A stretch of 38,841 nt of DNA from Calothrix sp. MO_167.B12 (GTDB lineage: Bacteria > Cyanobacteriota > Cyanobacteriia > Cyanobacteriales > Nostocaceae). Location: contig JASJCJ010000044.1 in assembly GCA_030066045.1 (NCBI GenBank), positions 1 to 38,841 on the forward strand. The letters are read 5' to 3'. The notes below the pieces were generated by a model that was given only the letters and a program-made list of their open reading frames with translations, did no database searches and had not been told where the DNA came from. Every line of letters starts with the position of its first letter. Within the stretch, counting starts at the first letter, position 1. The position numbers and the translations under genes are program-made. This document shows, one piece after another, positions 1-9,294 of this stretch.

Positions 1-44
1 GTAGATGTAATATCAAATCCGATAGCATCTGAATGATAAAAAAC

Positions 45-69
45 CGCAAAGACGCAAAGGACGCAAAGG
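45..69. repeat. Short CGCAAAGGA-type tandem repeat downstream of chlN
   Basis: Three imperfect copies of a CGCAAAG(GA) unit lie in the 229 bases downstream of chlN. Nothing else is recognisable in this stretch: no ORF with coding character and no tRNA. Low-complexity repeats of this kind are common between cyanobacterial genes. Confidence 0.5.
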
Positions 70-229
70 AAGAGGAAGAGAGAGAGTAACTGAAATAATT
101 CCGATACAAACGGAAACGATATAACAAACAAAAGGACGATTCTCTGGAAAAGAAAACCGCCCTCTTTATCGTGTATTTCTATTTACCCTTAACAGAAGTA
201 GCTAAGGGACAGTGCAAAGAGTGATACTG

Positions 230-1938
<1,709 letters not shown>

Positions 1939-2892
1939 TTAATTTTGGGAGAAGATTTCCGCCATTTCAGTGGTGTCAATAGCGTCAGTTGACATTTCTT
2001 CTCCGAATTGGTTGCTGGCTTCTCCATTCTGGGAAGCACTTTCTTCACTCCAGACATCCTTCATAACGTCGCTAAATGCATCATCAGCAGAAGCACCGAT
2101 ATCACCAAACATCTGTTCGTCCATTTTTCCTTCAGCTTCAACAGCAGCACCATTAGCTGTCTGGGAATCTTTTAAATCATCGAAGGAAATATCACCAAAA
2201 GCATCATCATCAGCTCCAATCTGTGTTTCTTCAAAAGCTGCGGATGATAAATCTGCCATATCATTTTGTGGCTCTTCAGACATTTGGAATGCATCGGTAT
2301 CATCGGTAGGCATTACATCCTGCATACCCATGTCAACATTCTGCATACCCATGTCAACATTCTGCATACCCATGTCAACATCCTGCATACCCATGTCAAC
2401 ATCCTGCATACCCATGTCAACATCCTGCATACCCATGTCAACATCCTGCATACCCATGTCAACATCCTGCATACCCACCTCAGCAGCTGCGAAGCCTGCA
2501 TCAGTATCTGCTACAGTATCATTGATTTCTTCTTCATGGCGTACTGCATCCATGACATATTCTGAGCTGTCATCATCAGCAGACTCCACCACAACGGAGT
2601 TGGGTTCCAGAGAATTTCCTAGAGCCATGTTGGGATCGAAGTGTAAGCCTAAAACCTCCACTAAGGTATCAGCATCAGCATTTAATTTGGAAAAGGGTAG
2701 CATCAACTGCGCTAGCTTGGGTTCTAGTGCATTGGCTACACCCAGGATGAGGTAAGAAGGAGGGCGTTTGCCGCCATCTGGAGTGAAAACCGATTCGACC
2801 TCCATGTGAAGCTCGATCCAGTCGCGATTAGTTTGAAAGAATTGTAGCCACTTACTCTTGAGTGAATCCGTAAAACTGTAAAAAAATGCCAT
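1939..2892 (-). CDS. DUF5331-type protein between chlL and chlN, with acidic repeat region
   Basis: This 317-aa protein lies between chlL and chlN on the same strand. The first ~85 residues form a conserved domain (SLKSKWL, N..W, DGG.RPPS, LEPKLAQ, LGLHFDP) that recurs in the protein at 33348-34364. The rest is acidic and low in complexity, with eight heptapeptide copies (GMQDVDM type) around residues 140-195. The reading frame is open from 2931, overlapping the end of chlL, but the paralog alignment begins at MAFFYSF and a GGGGGA stretch precedes the ATG at 2892, so that start is preferred; it leaves 31 bases to the chlL stop. I recall a gene of this family in the chlL-chlN interval of other heterocystous cyanobacteria; its function is unknown. 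Position suggests a link to dark chlorophyll synthesis or to co-expression only. Confidence 0.85.
   Translation of the reverse strand: MAFFYSFTDSLKSKWLQFFQTNRDWIELHMEVESVFTPDGGKRPPSYLILGVANALEPKLAQLMLPFSKLNADADTLVEVLGLHFDPNMALGNSLEPNSVVVESADDDSSEYVMDAVRHEEEINDTVADTDAGFAAAEVGMQDVDMGMQDVDMGMQDVDMGMQDVDMGMQDVDMGMQNVDMGMQNVDMGMQDVMPTDDTDAFQMSEEPQNDMADLSSAAFEETQIGADDDAFGDISFDDLKDSQTANGAAVEAEGKMDEQMFGDIGASADDAFSDVMKDVWSEESASQNGEASNQFGEEMSTDAIDTTEMAEIFSQN
2315..2482. repeat. 21-bp tandem repeat, 8 units, inside the DUF5331 gene
   Basis: Eight head-to-tail 21-bp units with consensus ACATCCTGCATACCCATGTCA on the plus strand. Two units carry ACATTC (Asp to Asn in the protein) and the last ends in CACCTCA. 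Because 21 is a multiple of 3 the array stays in frame and encodes a seven-residue repeat. It also keeps other frames open on both strands, which creates artificial ORFs. Near-identity between units suggests recent expansion by slippage or recombination. Confidence 0.95.
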
Positions 2893-2923
2893 AGGTGTCC
2901 CCCATCCTGAGAAACTAAATGAT

Positions 2924-3790
2924 TTATACAATCATTAAGTCTAGTTCCTCTTCCGGATTAAGAACTGGGGGTTTACTCGGATTTAAGTAAAAATCTGATA
3001 ATAAGGAAAATAGCTCGCGATCCTGAGCGTCTTGTGGAACAACGCCTTCAGGCCTGGCAAGAATTTGATCGGCAATATTCAGATAGTAGTCACATACGTA
3101 ATTTAACGAGGGTTCTTTATCCGCCATTTCAAATAAAGTCTTACCTTTGACTCTAGAAATACGGATATCTTCGATTAAAGGTAACACTTCTAGTACGGGC
3201 ATAGGTACGGTATCTACGTACTTATCGATCAAATCGCGCTTAGAAGTGCGGTTACCAATTAACCCAGCTAAACGTAAGGGGTGAGTTCGTGCTTTTTCCC
3301 TGACAGAAGCGGCAATGCGGTTAGCGGCAAATAAGGCATCAAAACCGTTGTCTGTAACAATCATGCAGTAATCAGCATAGTTGAGTGGAGCCGCAAATCC
3401 ACCACAAACAACATCACCAAGGACATCAAACAGTATTACATCATACTCATCGAAAGCGTTGAGTTCCTTCAGTAATTTTACTGTTTCTCCCACTACGTAA
3501 CCTCCGCAGCCTGCACCCGCTGGAGGACCCCCTGCTTCTACACAATCTACTCCGCCATAACCTTTGTAAATTACATCTTCGGGCCAGACATCTTCGTAGT
3601 GGTAGTCTTTTTCTTGCAGAGTATCGATAATTGTGGGAATCAAGAACCCTGTGAGGGTAAATGTACTGTCATGTTTGGGATCGCAGCCAATTTGCAGCAC
3701 TTTTTTACCCCGTTTGGCTAGGGCGACGGAAATATTACAACTAGTTGTGGATTTGCCGATTCCACCTTTTCCGTAAACTGCTAATTTCAC
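2924..3790 (-). CDS. chlL: Light-independent protochlorophyllide reductase iron-sulfur ATP-binding protein (ChlL)
   Basis: ChlL is the NifH-like homodimeric ATPase that passes electrons from ferredoxin to ChlN-ChlB, two ATP per electron. The 288-aa product shows the P-loop GKGGIGKST at residues 7-15 and the two cluster cysteines C95 ([10 protein letters not shown]) and C129 ([11 protein letters not shown]), which bridge the dimer's [4Fe-4S] cluster. The start ATG at 3790 gives the family N-terminus [14 protein letters not shown]. It is the first gene of its group, preceded by a long AT-rich region that probably holds the promoter. The enzyme is oxygen sensitive, so expression is expected to respond to light and oxygen, but no operator could be assigned. 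Confidence 0.98.
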   Translation of the reverse strand: MKLAVYGKGGIGKSTTSCNISVALAKRGKKVLQIGCDPKHDSTFTLTGFLIPTIIDTLQEKDYHYEDVWPEDVIYKGYGGVDCVEAGGPPAGAGCGGYVVGETVKLLKELNAFDEYDVILFDVLGDVVCGGFAAPLNYADYCMIVTDNGFDALFAANRIAASVREKARTHPLRLAGLIGNRTSKRDLIDKYVDTVPMPVLEVLPLIEDIRISRVKGKTLFEMADKEPSLNYVCDYYLNIADQILARPEGVVPQDAQDRELFSLLSDFYLNPSKPPVLNPEEELDLMIV

Positions 3791-4285
3791 TTTTTTGCCT
3801 CTTAAATGGTTTCTGAGCAGAATATTGGCTCAAATAATTGCTTTCACCTAGCCGCCTATGGCGATGTGTGTGGTCTAGTGAGTTTCATTATTGTGGAAAC
3901 TTCTCGGAAAATAAAGGGGTTCAATATCTGAAAAATGCTTATATCTGCATCTATATAGACTAATAAATTAAATAATTATTATTTTATTACCTTAAAACCT
4001 AAATAATCATAATAAATCTTTTAAAATAACTTTTATGATTAATTTATATAAAAATAGTTACAAAATAAAAAATATAATTAATTCCAAGGTTGTATTTAAT
4101 TAACTACAGTTTTGGTGTATACTTATATACAGATATATAGGCGATCGCCAGGTTGAAATATAGTTTTGTCAATATTCTACTGGTGGAAAACTGATAAATT
4201 TAAGTAGTTTTAGCTATTTCCCCAAAACTATGCTCCATAATTTTGGCTGAATTCAAATATCAATGCAAAAAAATATTACATTTAG
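3791..4285. other. AT-rich upstream region of chlL
   Basis: About 500 bases with very high A+T and no coding sequence. A HIP1 octamer (GCGATCGC) lies at about 4141-4148. The region should contain the chlL promoter, reading leftwards, but no unambiguous promoter boxes or operators can be named from the sequence alone. Confidence 0.35.
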
Positions 4286-4381
4286 TAGACCTCTCCGGAA
4301 AAGAATGTAGAGACGTAGCATTGCTACGTCACCGAACAAGGGTTTTGGCACTCCGCATATTTAATTTCCAACAGAGGTCTA
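4286..4381. mobile_element. 96-bp MITE-like element with 9-bp terminal inverted repeats
   Basis: Perfect terminal inverted repeats TAGACCTCT (4286-4294) and AGAGGTCTA (4373-4381) enclose a 78-bp core. The core carries a near-perfect internal palindrome, GACGTAGCA/TGCTACGTC (4312-4330, one-base loop). The right terminal repeat contains the TAG stop codon of the adjacent histidine kinase (4379-4381 on the minus strand). No coding capacity, so it would be non-autonomous. The family is not identified; the inverted repeats and palindrome are directly visible. Confidence 0.6.
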
Positions 4382-5509
4382 GTGTTTATCAGTTGCTTTT
4401 GGTAGGCTAAACCAAAATCGCGAACCATTCTCAGGTAATGGGGAATAACCAATTTCACCACCCCAACGCTCAACGGTAATGCGACAGAAATAAAGTCCCA
4501 ATCCTACTTTGCCTTTTCTATCTGTTCCTTGGGCAAACTTCTTAAACAAGTTTTTAGTAATCTCCTGTGCTACCCCTGTACCTTCATCGTCGATGGTCAC
4601 TAAGATGGTATTATCATGTTGCTGTAAGCCAATTGTAACTGTAGTATTTGGTGGGCTATGATGCAAAGCATTCTCCATTAAATTCGTAATCACTCTTTCC
4701 AGACGAAATTTGTCACCCACCACTTTCCAATCAGCATTCATGTTAATGTCAGCAGCAAGTTTTAGCTCTACATTATTCAGAGAAAAACTGGGAGTTAAAA
4801 CTTGGATTATCTGCTGAGTTATAAGTAGTGCATCTGGAGCTATTTCTGGGTTGACTGTAAAAGCTTCTAGGGATTGCATTTCCACAGAGAATCCATCTAG
4901 TATCTCTTTAATTAGTATCTCTTGGTTAATGCTTTGCTGTTTGCCAATTTTCAGAGTTTCCCTGCCTTTAGGGGTTAAATTTTCAAAATCTAATAGTGCA
5001 AAACAGCAATTAATGCCACTTAATTGTCCTGCCATATCATGGACAATGCAATGTATTAATATATCCTTTTTCTGACTTTCTTTAACGGTATATTGAAAAT
5101 CTAATTGATTTTCTCTAGCTTTTTGAAGAATTTGTTGTTGCTGTTGGTATTCTTCTCCTAAATGTTTGATCAGAATAATTTTTTGATTATTTACTTTAAT
5201 GGCAGTAGCTTCAAAAAAATACTCATTATTAAAGGAATCGACATGATTCCAAATTCCAGAATTAATTTTTTGGGGTTGTTGAGATTCATCTTGATTCCAA
5301 AATTCTTCAACATCAATTAAAAAGTTTTCTAAAAATGATAGTTCTGCTTTTTTGAGTAAAATTTTATGACCTGATTCTAATGGAGAGGGACAAAAATTGT
5401 GCGCCCAATTTGGCACTGTACCAATAATTTGATAACAATCTCCCTTAAGTTTTTCTAAGACCAAAACATTTAAAGCTGCAAATATGTCAGCTGTGATAGA
5501 TTCACTCAT
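4379..5509 (-). CDS. PAS-type sensor histidine kinase (soluble)
   Basis: 376 aa with no membrane segment. Residues ~15-125 look like a PAS-like sensory domain (LEKLKGDCYQIIG, SFLENFLIDVEEFW, SGIW). A short coiled linker (YQQQQQILQKAREN) leads to the dimerisation domain with phosphoacceptor H157 (VHDMAGQL). The ATPase domain follows: N-box NLMENALHH (276-283), G1 DDEGTGV (307-313) and G2 GLGLYF (336-341). It is the last gene of the rnc-to-kinase run, and no response regulator is encoded next to it. The stop codon is contributed by the terminal repeat of a small mobile element, so the native C-terminus may have differed slightly. The kinase assignment is firm; its signal and partner are unknown. 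Genetic linkage to a small GTPase and an OmpA protein suggests they act in one pathway. Confidence 0.92.
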   Translation of the reverse strand: MSESITADIFAALNVLVLEKLKGDCYQIIGTVPNWAHNFCPSPLESGHKILLKKAELSFLENFLIDVEEFWNQDESQQPQKINSGIWNHVDSFNNEYFFEATAIKVNNQKIILIKHLGEEYQQQQQILQKARENQLDFQYTVKESQKKDILIHCIVHDMAGQLSGINCCFALLDFENLTPKGRETLKIGKQQSINQEILIKEILDGFSVEMQSLEAFTVNPEIAPDALLITQQIIQVLTPSFSLNNVELKLAADINMNADWKVVGDKFRLERVITNLMENALHHSPPNTTVTIGLQQHDNTILVTIDDEGTGVAQEITKNLFKKFAQGTDRKGKVGLGLYFCRITVERWGGEIGYSPLPENGSRFWFSLPKATDKH

Positions 5510-5528
5510 ACTTAATCAAAATACTATT

Positions 5529-5640
5529 AAAAGAATGTAGAATTTAAAATTTAGAATTGCGTTTTGCAACGGGGATTTGACCCCGATGCAAAACGTGCTG
5601 CTTGTAGAAGCAGGGGAATTTAACCCGCAAAGTTGGTTAA
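5529..5640. repeat. Dispersed ~110-bp element, copy A
   Basis: Starts AAAAGAATGTAGAATTTA and continues through short self-complementary parts (CGGGGATTTGACCCCG; GGGGAATTTAACCC) to AGTTGGTTAA. A second copy in the same orientation is at 10238-10367. It fills the gap between the kinase gene and the PAS-like gene, ending next to the latter's TAA stop. There is no coding capacity. Its short hairpins could act in the mRNA between the two genes. Confidence 0.7.
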
Positions 5641-5641
5641 A

Positions 5642-6043
5642 TTATTGATTGAATATTTTAGTTACTTTATCTTCCATAAAGATAGATTCATTGATTGACT
5701 GTTGAATCACAGAGAGCTGCATTTCTTCTAAAGTAGCATCTAAAAACACCACCCAATCTCCATCTTTCGAGGGAAATATGTGAACGTCTGCACAAATTCC
5801 ATATTCAGTTTTCATGCGGGGAATAAAAATAGGATCGTCGTTTAATGGCAGCATTCCTTCTAGGAAAAAAACCTGCATTTCTACTTTTTCTCCTTCCTGG
5901 AGTTGTTCAACTCCATATGCTGCCAGCTTTCCACCCCATTTAGACAAACAACCATCTTTATTCACAAATAAATAAGCAAGGGAGCGTTTTTCAATCATCA
6001 AATTGAGCAGATAATTAATAATGGGAGTGGGGACATCCAACAT
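5642..6043 (-). CDS. Small single-domain PAS-like protein
   Basis: 133 aa, soluble. The pattern VNKDGCLSKWGG.L..YG, then EGMLPL near residues 62-67, DVHIFPSKDGDWVVFLDATLEE (86-107) and a C-terminal helix with IQQSINE is like PAS-type sensory domains found at the N-termini of some kinases and cyclases. Its ATG follows the GTPase stop codon with no intervening base (TAA then ATG), so the two proteins are almost certainly translationally coupled and made in similar amounts. No catalytic domain is present. It is likely an adaptor or sensor for the neighbouring GTPase or kinase. The PAS call rests on sequence pattern only. Confidence 0.8.
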   Translation of the reverse strand: MLDVPTPIINYLLNLMIEKRSLAYLFVNKDGCLSKWGGKLAAYGVEQLQEGEKVEMQVFFLEGMLPLNDDPIFIPRMKTEYGICADVHIFPSKDGDWVVFLDATLEEMQLSVIQQSINESIFMEDKVTKIFNQ

Positions 6044-6541
6044 TTATCCCTCCAGTATCTTATTTGCAAGAGTTTGAAAGACTTCTGCTACACCTGAGCT
6101 TGTTTTGGCACTAGTTTTAATCACAGTCCAATGGTTTTGTCCGAGTTGTTTAATTTCTTGGTCATTAATTTCCCACTCATCCATCATATCTGATTTATTA
6201 AGTATGAGAATAAAGGGAAGTTTGCCAATAGCTTCTTCGACCCTAATTTGTAGGTCTAATGCTTTATATAAGGTATTTTTTCTGGTACCATCAACTACTA
6301 ATAAATAGCCTGATGAACCTCTTAAATAAGACATTCTCAATTTTTGGAATTCATCTTCTCCATGAATATCCCAAACAATTAAATTTACCTCTCTATTGTG
6401 AACATTAATTGTTTTTTTATCTATCTTTACACCTACAGTAGTTTGATATTTTTCTGAAAAAATACTGCGGACAAACTGTGCTACTAAGCTTGTTTTACCT
6501 GTGGCGAATGCACCCACCATACATATTTTTTTCTGTAACAT
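6044..6541 (-). CDS. Rab/MglA-like small Ras-superfamily GTPase
   Basis: 165 aa, a complete minimal G domain. G1 P-loop GAFATGKTS (10-18), switch I TTVGVKIDKKTI with Thr34/35 much like eukaryotic Rab proteins, G3 WDIHGEDEF (57-65), G4 NKSD (115-118) and G5 TSAKT (143-147). At the position of Ras Gln61 there is Glu62 (DIHGED), so intrinsic hydrolysis may be slow or need a partner. There is no lipidation tail. Bacterial relatives (MglA and other prokaryotic small GTPases) act as polarity or motility switches with Roadblock-type partners. It is encoded directly before the PAS-like protein (zero spacing) and 127 bases after the OmpA-domain gene. The family call is strong; the physiological role is inferred from neighbours only. 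Confidence 0.92.
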   Translation of the reverse strand: MLQKKICMVGAFATGKTSLVAQFVRSIFSEKYQTTVGVKIDKKTINVHNREVNLIVWDIHGEDEFQKLRMSYLRGSSGYLLVVDGTRKNTLYKALDLQIRVEEAIGKLPFILILNKSDMMDEWEINDQEIKQLGQNHWTVIKTSAKTSSGVAEVFQTLANKILEG

Positions 6542-6668
6542 ATATAAGACTCATATTTGATTTTTGAAAAAATGAGCGTACACTTTCTGTTCCCTGTTAA
6601 GAGTTAAAAGTTCCCTAGGATCACGATTAATTTCAGGAATCAAACTGGATTCCTATATGGATATTCCT

Positions 6669-8456
6669 TTATTTCAATTTTTCCTTGAGAAATACCCGAA
6701 AAGATACCCTGCGGTTAGATATGGGATTTTCTATTTTACTACGGGTAGGTAGTCTCTGATTAGAACCTATTCCTACAACTGTAAAAATGCTCTTTTTGAA
6801 TCCTTGTTTCTGAAAATAAGATAGTATTTTTCGAGCGCGAGCTTGACTTAAGATTTTATTACTTTTTTTGGTACCAATGTTGTTGGTATGTCCTACTATT
6901 TGAATAGTTATATTTTTCTCCAATTTTTCAGAAGTTTCTAAAATTTTTTTGACTGCTAAGGTTAAATTCATTAAATTTTTTGATTGACCTGGTGCCAATT
7001 TAGTCTTCCCTCCTAAAAAGAATAGATTATTACCTTCAATTTGTTGCTTATAGGTGTTTAACTGAGTTAGTTCTGAGGGGGTAAGATTTCGATCTTCATA
7101 TTTATTGATACCAGGGATAAAACGCCATAATTTTCGCGATCGCATTATCCATTTTTGAGGAGCTACACCACTAGCTTTGAGGGTTCCATTGTCGTCAATT
7201 TCTAAGGATGTAGTTTTTGGAGGTATCAGGTATTCTGTGGCTCTTTTTGGCTTTAATTGTGGGTCTAAAGAAATATAAGATTGCCATTGACCTATTACTT
7301 TTTCTGGTGGAAGAGATGCTTGTTTAATCAACTCCTGGGGATTTTTGGCTAATGGATCGCGCATTCCCACAACCAAGTATTTGCCATTACTTTTACGCTC
7401 TGCTTTAATCACCACAATCCCTGGTTGAGAGTTAAGTTGTGCTAAATATTTATGCCACTTTCTTTGTTCCTGGATGGCAAAAACAGCCCAAATTCCTAGT
7501 GCGATCGCTACTATACCAAATAAACTCCATGCATAGGTATATTTTTTGGAGGCAGATTTTTTATATTGAACTCCTAAACAATCTTCTAGATAAGGTTGAG
7601 CGGCTACAAATGGTGCTGTTTCCCCTTGAAAATCATCCAGTTGTTGAGCTAAATGAAGTTGAATTTTGGCGATTGCATTTTGAAAAACAAATCTTAATTC
7701 TTGGGGTGGGATACCTCGAATTACACCTGCTAATAGGGTACTGGGACTTTCTTCAATCCAAATTGTTAGTTCTCCAAATTGTAAACTTTGCAGGCCATCC
7801 CCTTTACCTATGGTGAAGGAGTCTTTGACAAAGTCTTCAATAGCTGTCAACATCGCCGAAACCATATCCCCATCTTGGGTAGATACCTGGGGTGCTACTA
7901 TGTGCTGCAACAACAAACCTGTTTCTTTGTGAATCAAAAATAGCTGTTCTACCCGGTAGACTAATGTACGCAGCATGACAACTTCAGCAAAGGTTTTTCC
8001 CGTTCGCTTGGCTTCTAATCTCCACCCCAAGCTTTGCGGTGACAAGCTATATTCCAAAGTTTGATTCAAACTCTGAATCATCTGCTCTAAAGCTGCGGTA
8101 ATTGCTTTACGAGTCGCTGGAGCTAAAATCGGAAAAATTACTTCTGATAAAGTCTTCTCATCTTTTTGAATGGAAAGTTTAATTGCTTGTTCTACGGTTG
8201 GTGTAATTGCTTCCACTAACTGTGTGTTTTTCTGAGTTTGTAATTGTACAGCTTCTGGAAGCAAATTGCCGATATCTTCAGCATGAATTTGAGGATTATT
8301 TAATCGCTCATATAATTGATGCAGTTGTCTTGGCTCTATACCTAAAAGTAAGCTGCGTAATTCATCTAGTTCTTGGTTTGCCGTTGTATTTTCGGTTTTA
8401 CTAATAGGAAAATTGAGGGATTTCTGTGTTAACTGATTTCTAGAATTATCACCCAT
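6669..8456 (-). CDS. Membrane protein: cytoplasmic helical and longin/Roadblock-like part, one TM segment, periplasmic OmpA domain
   Basis: About 595 aa. Residue numbers below count from the alternative ATG at 8468, four codons upstream; MGDNSRNQ at 8456 is preferred because GGGGGA abuts the first ATG too closely. Residues ~33-170 are helical with an LLGIEPRQL.QLYERLNNP motif. Residues ~170-275 have the pattern VEQLFLIHKETGLLLQHI, DMVSAMLTAIEDFV, LTIWIEES..TLLAGVIRG, resembling the longin/Roadblock fold. A single TM segment lies at 312-332. A periplasmic region and a C-terminal OmpA-like domain (~480-597; GHTNNIG, LSQARARKIL, NRRVSF) follow. The Asp that contacts peptidoglycan diaminopimelate in characterised OmpA domains (GHTD) is Asn529 here. 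The arrangement could connect a cytoplasmic GTPase switch with the cell wall. OmpA and TM calls are strong; the Roadblock-like call is tentative. Confidence 0.88.
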   Translation of the reverse strand: MGDNSRNQLTQKSLNFPISKTENTTANQELDELRSLLLGIEPRQLHQLYERLNNPQIHAEDIGNLLPEAVQLQTQKNTQLVEAITPTVEQAIKLSIQKDEKTLSEVIFPILAPATRKAITAALEQMIQSLNQTLEYSLSPQSLGWRLEAKRTGKTFAEVVMLRTLVYRVEQLFLIHKETGLLLQHIVAPQVSTQDGDMVSAMLTAIEDFVKDSFTIGKGDGLQSLQFGELTIWIEESPSTLLAGVIRGIPPQELRFVFQNAIAKIQLHLAQQLDDFQGETAPFVAAQPYLEDCLGVQYKKSASKKYTYAWSLFGIVAIALGIWAVFAIQEQRKWHKYLAQLNSQPGIVVIKAERKSNGKYLVVGMRDPLAKNPQELIKQASLPPEKVIGQWQSYISLDPQLKPKRATEYLIPPKTTSLEIDDNGTLKASGVAPQKWIMRSRKLWRFIPGINKYEDRNLTPSELTQLNTYKQQIEGNNLFFLGGKTKLAPGQSKNLMNLTLAVKKILETSEKLEKNITIQIVGHTNNIGTKKSNKILSQARARKILSYFQKQGFKKSIFTVVGIGSNQRLPTRSKIENPISNRRVSFRVFLKEKLK

Positions 8457-8614
8457 AATTACCACCATTCCCCCAATTTACATCAATAGTCAACGTGTTT
8501 GCCTCATTTGAGCTATTCAAGGTTAAATAAACCGGGATTACCCGAACTGAGTTTACGTATATTTCTCACGGTAATTTTAACTCCTAACACCGAATTCCTA
8601 ACACCGAACTCAGG

Positions 8615-9217
8615 TTAATTTGACTGCTGATTACTGAGGCGAAATGCTAACTCTGTAAACATAGATGCGAGATGAGAATTATCAATTTTTTCATTGCGGA
8701 GGTCTTGGGATTCCTTTTGCAACAAATTTAAAATTTCTTCACATTTTTGTTGGATCTCATCCTGTAAAGTTTTAGATTGTTTTAATATCTGTTCTCTCAG
8801 TTCCCTTTGACTGTTATTAGTTTGTTCGTCAAACTGGGAAAACTTACTTTCCCAAGAAGATATGGCTTTCCTTTGTTCTGCTGCTAAATTATTGATGCTT
8901 GTATCCCGTTCTATTTTCTCATTTTTCAGGCGTTCGCTCAATGTTTCTATTTCTTTTTTCAGGTAGTTTTCCAGTAAGTCTAAACGTTTTTTAGTTTCTT
9001 CTCGCAAGTTAGCACATTCTTGAGATATCAATGCTTCTAAGTTGGCAAATTTTTGTTCTTGCTCTCTTATCTGTTGCCCAAAAAGGATATCTCTAACTTT
9101 CTCTAAGTTTTTACTTTCACTAAAACTGCTGCCAGTAAATGCAGGCTGTTTTTTATCGGGAATAGAATTATTTACGCCATCTATATTATTATTTTTTTCA
9201 TCTATTGGTGAAGTCAT
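8615..9217 (-). CDS. Coiled-coil protein of the GTPase/kinase cluster
   Basis: 200 aa, cytoplasmic, no signal or TM. Residues 1-35 are polar and flexible. From LEKVRDILFGQQIREQEQ (about residue 38) to the end it is almost entirely heptad-type coiled coil rich in E, K, Q and L, ending in a short segment (SHLASMFTELAFRLSNQ) that may be an interaction motif. It lies 77 bases after rnc and about 160 bases before the OmpA-domain gene on the same strand. The function is unknown; scaffold or oligomerisation partner for the adjacent membrane protein is an inference from context. Confidence 0.85.
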   Translation of the reverse strand: MTSPIDEKNNNIDGVNNSIPDKKQPAFTGSSFSESKNLEKVRDILFGQQIREQEQKFANLEALISQECANLREETKKRLDLLENYLKKEIETLSERLKNEKIERDTSINNLAAEQRKAISSWESKFSQFDEQTNNSQRELREQILKQSKTLQDEIQQKCEEILNLLQKESQDLRNEKIDNSHLASMFTELAFRLSNQQSN

Positions 9218-9294
9218 AATCTAAAAATATCCATTAATTAAGTTGTTTTGATTGCATTTTTAAATTGAACAGTTCGGCATATCTATAATAAGTT

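Noticed and set aside
2315-2482. CRISPR-like array
   Set aside because: Units are contiguous with no spacers and are in frame with a protein; the other tandem arrays in the window also lack spacers.
1970-2755. Long open frame on the plus strand opposite the DUF5331 gene (and a further one at 2266-2565)
   Set aside because: They are kept open by the in-frame 21-bp repeat and the biased codon use of the acidic protein on the other strand. The minus-strand protein has a paralog; these do not.
3791-4285. Search for an RNA gene or riboswitch upstream of chlL, and for tRNAs across all spacers
   Set aside because: No cloverleaf, T-loop consensus or known riboswitch core was recognised by eye. A covariance-model scan would be needed to be sure.
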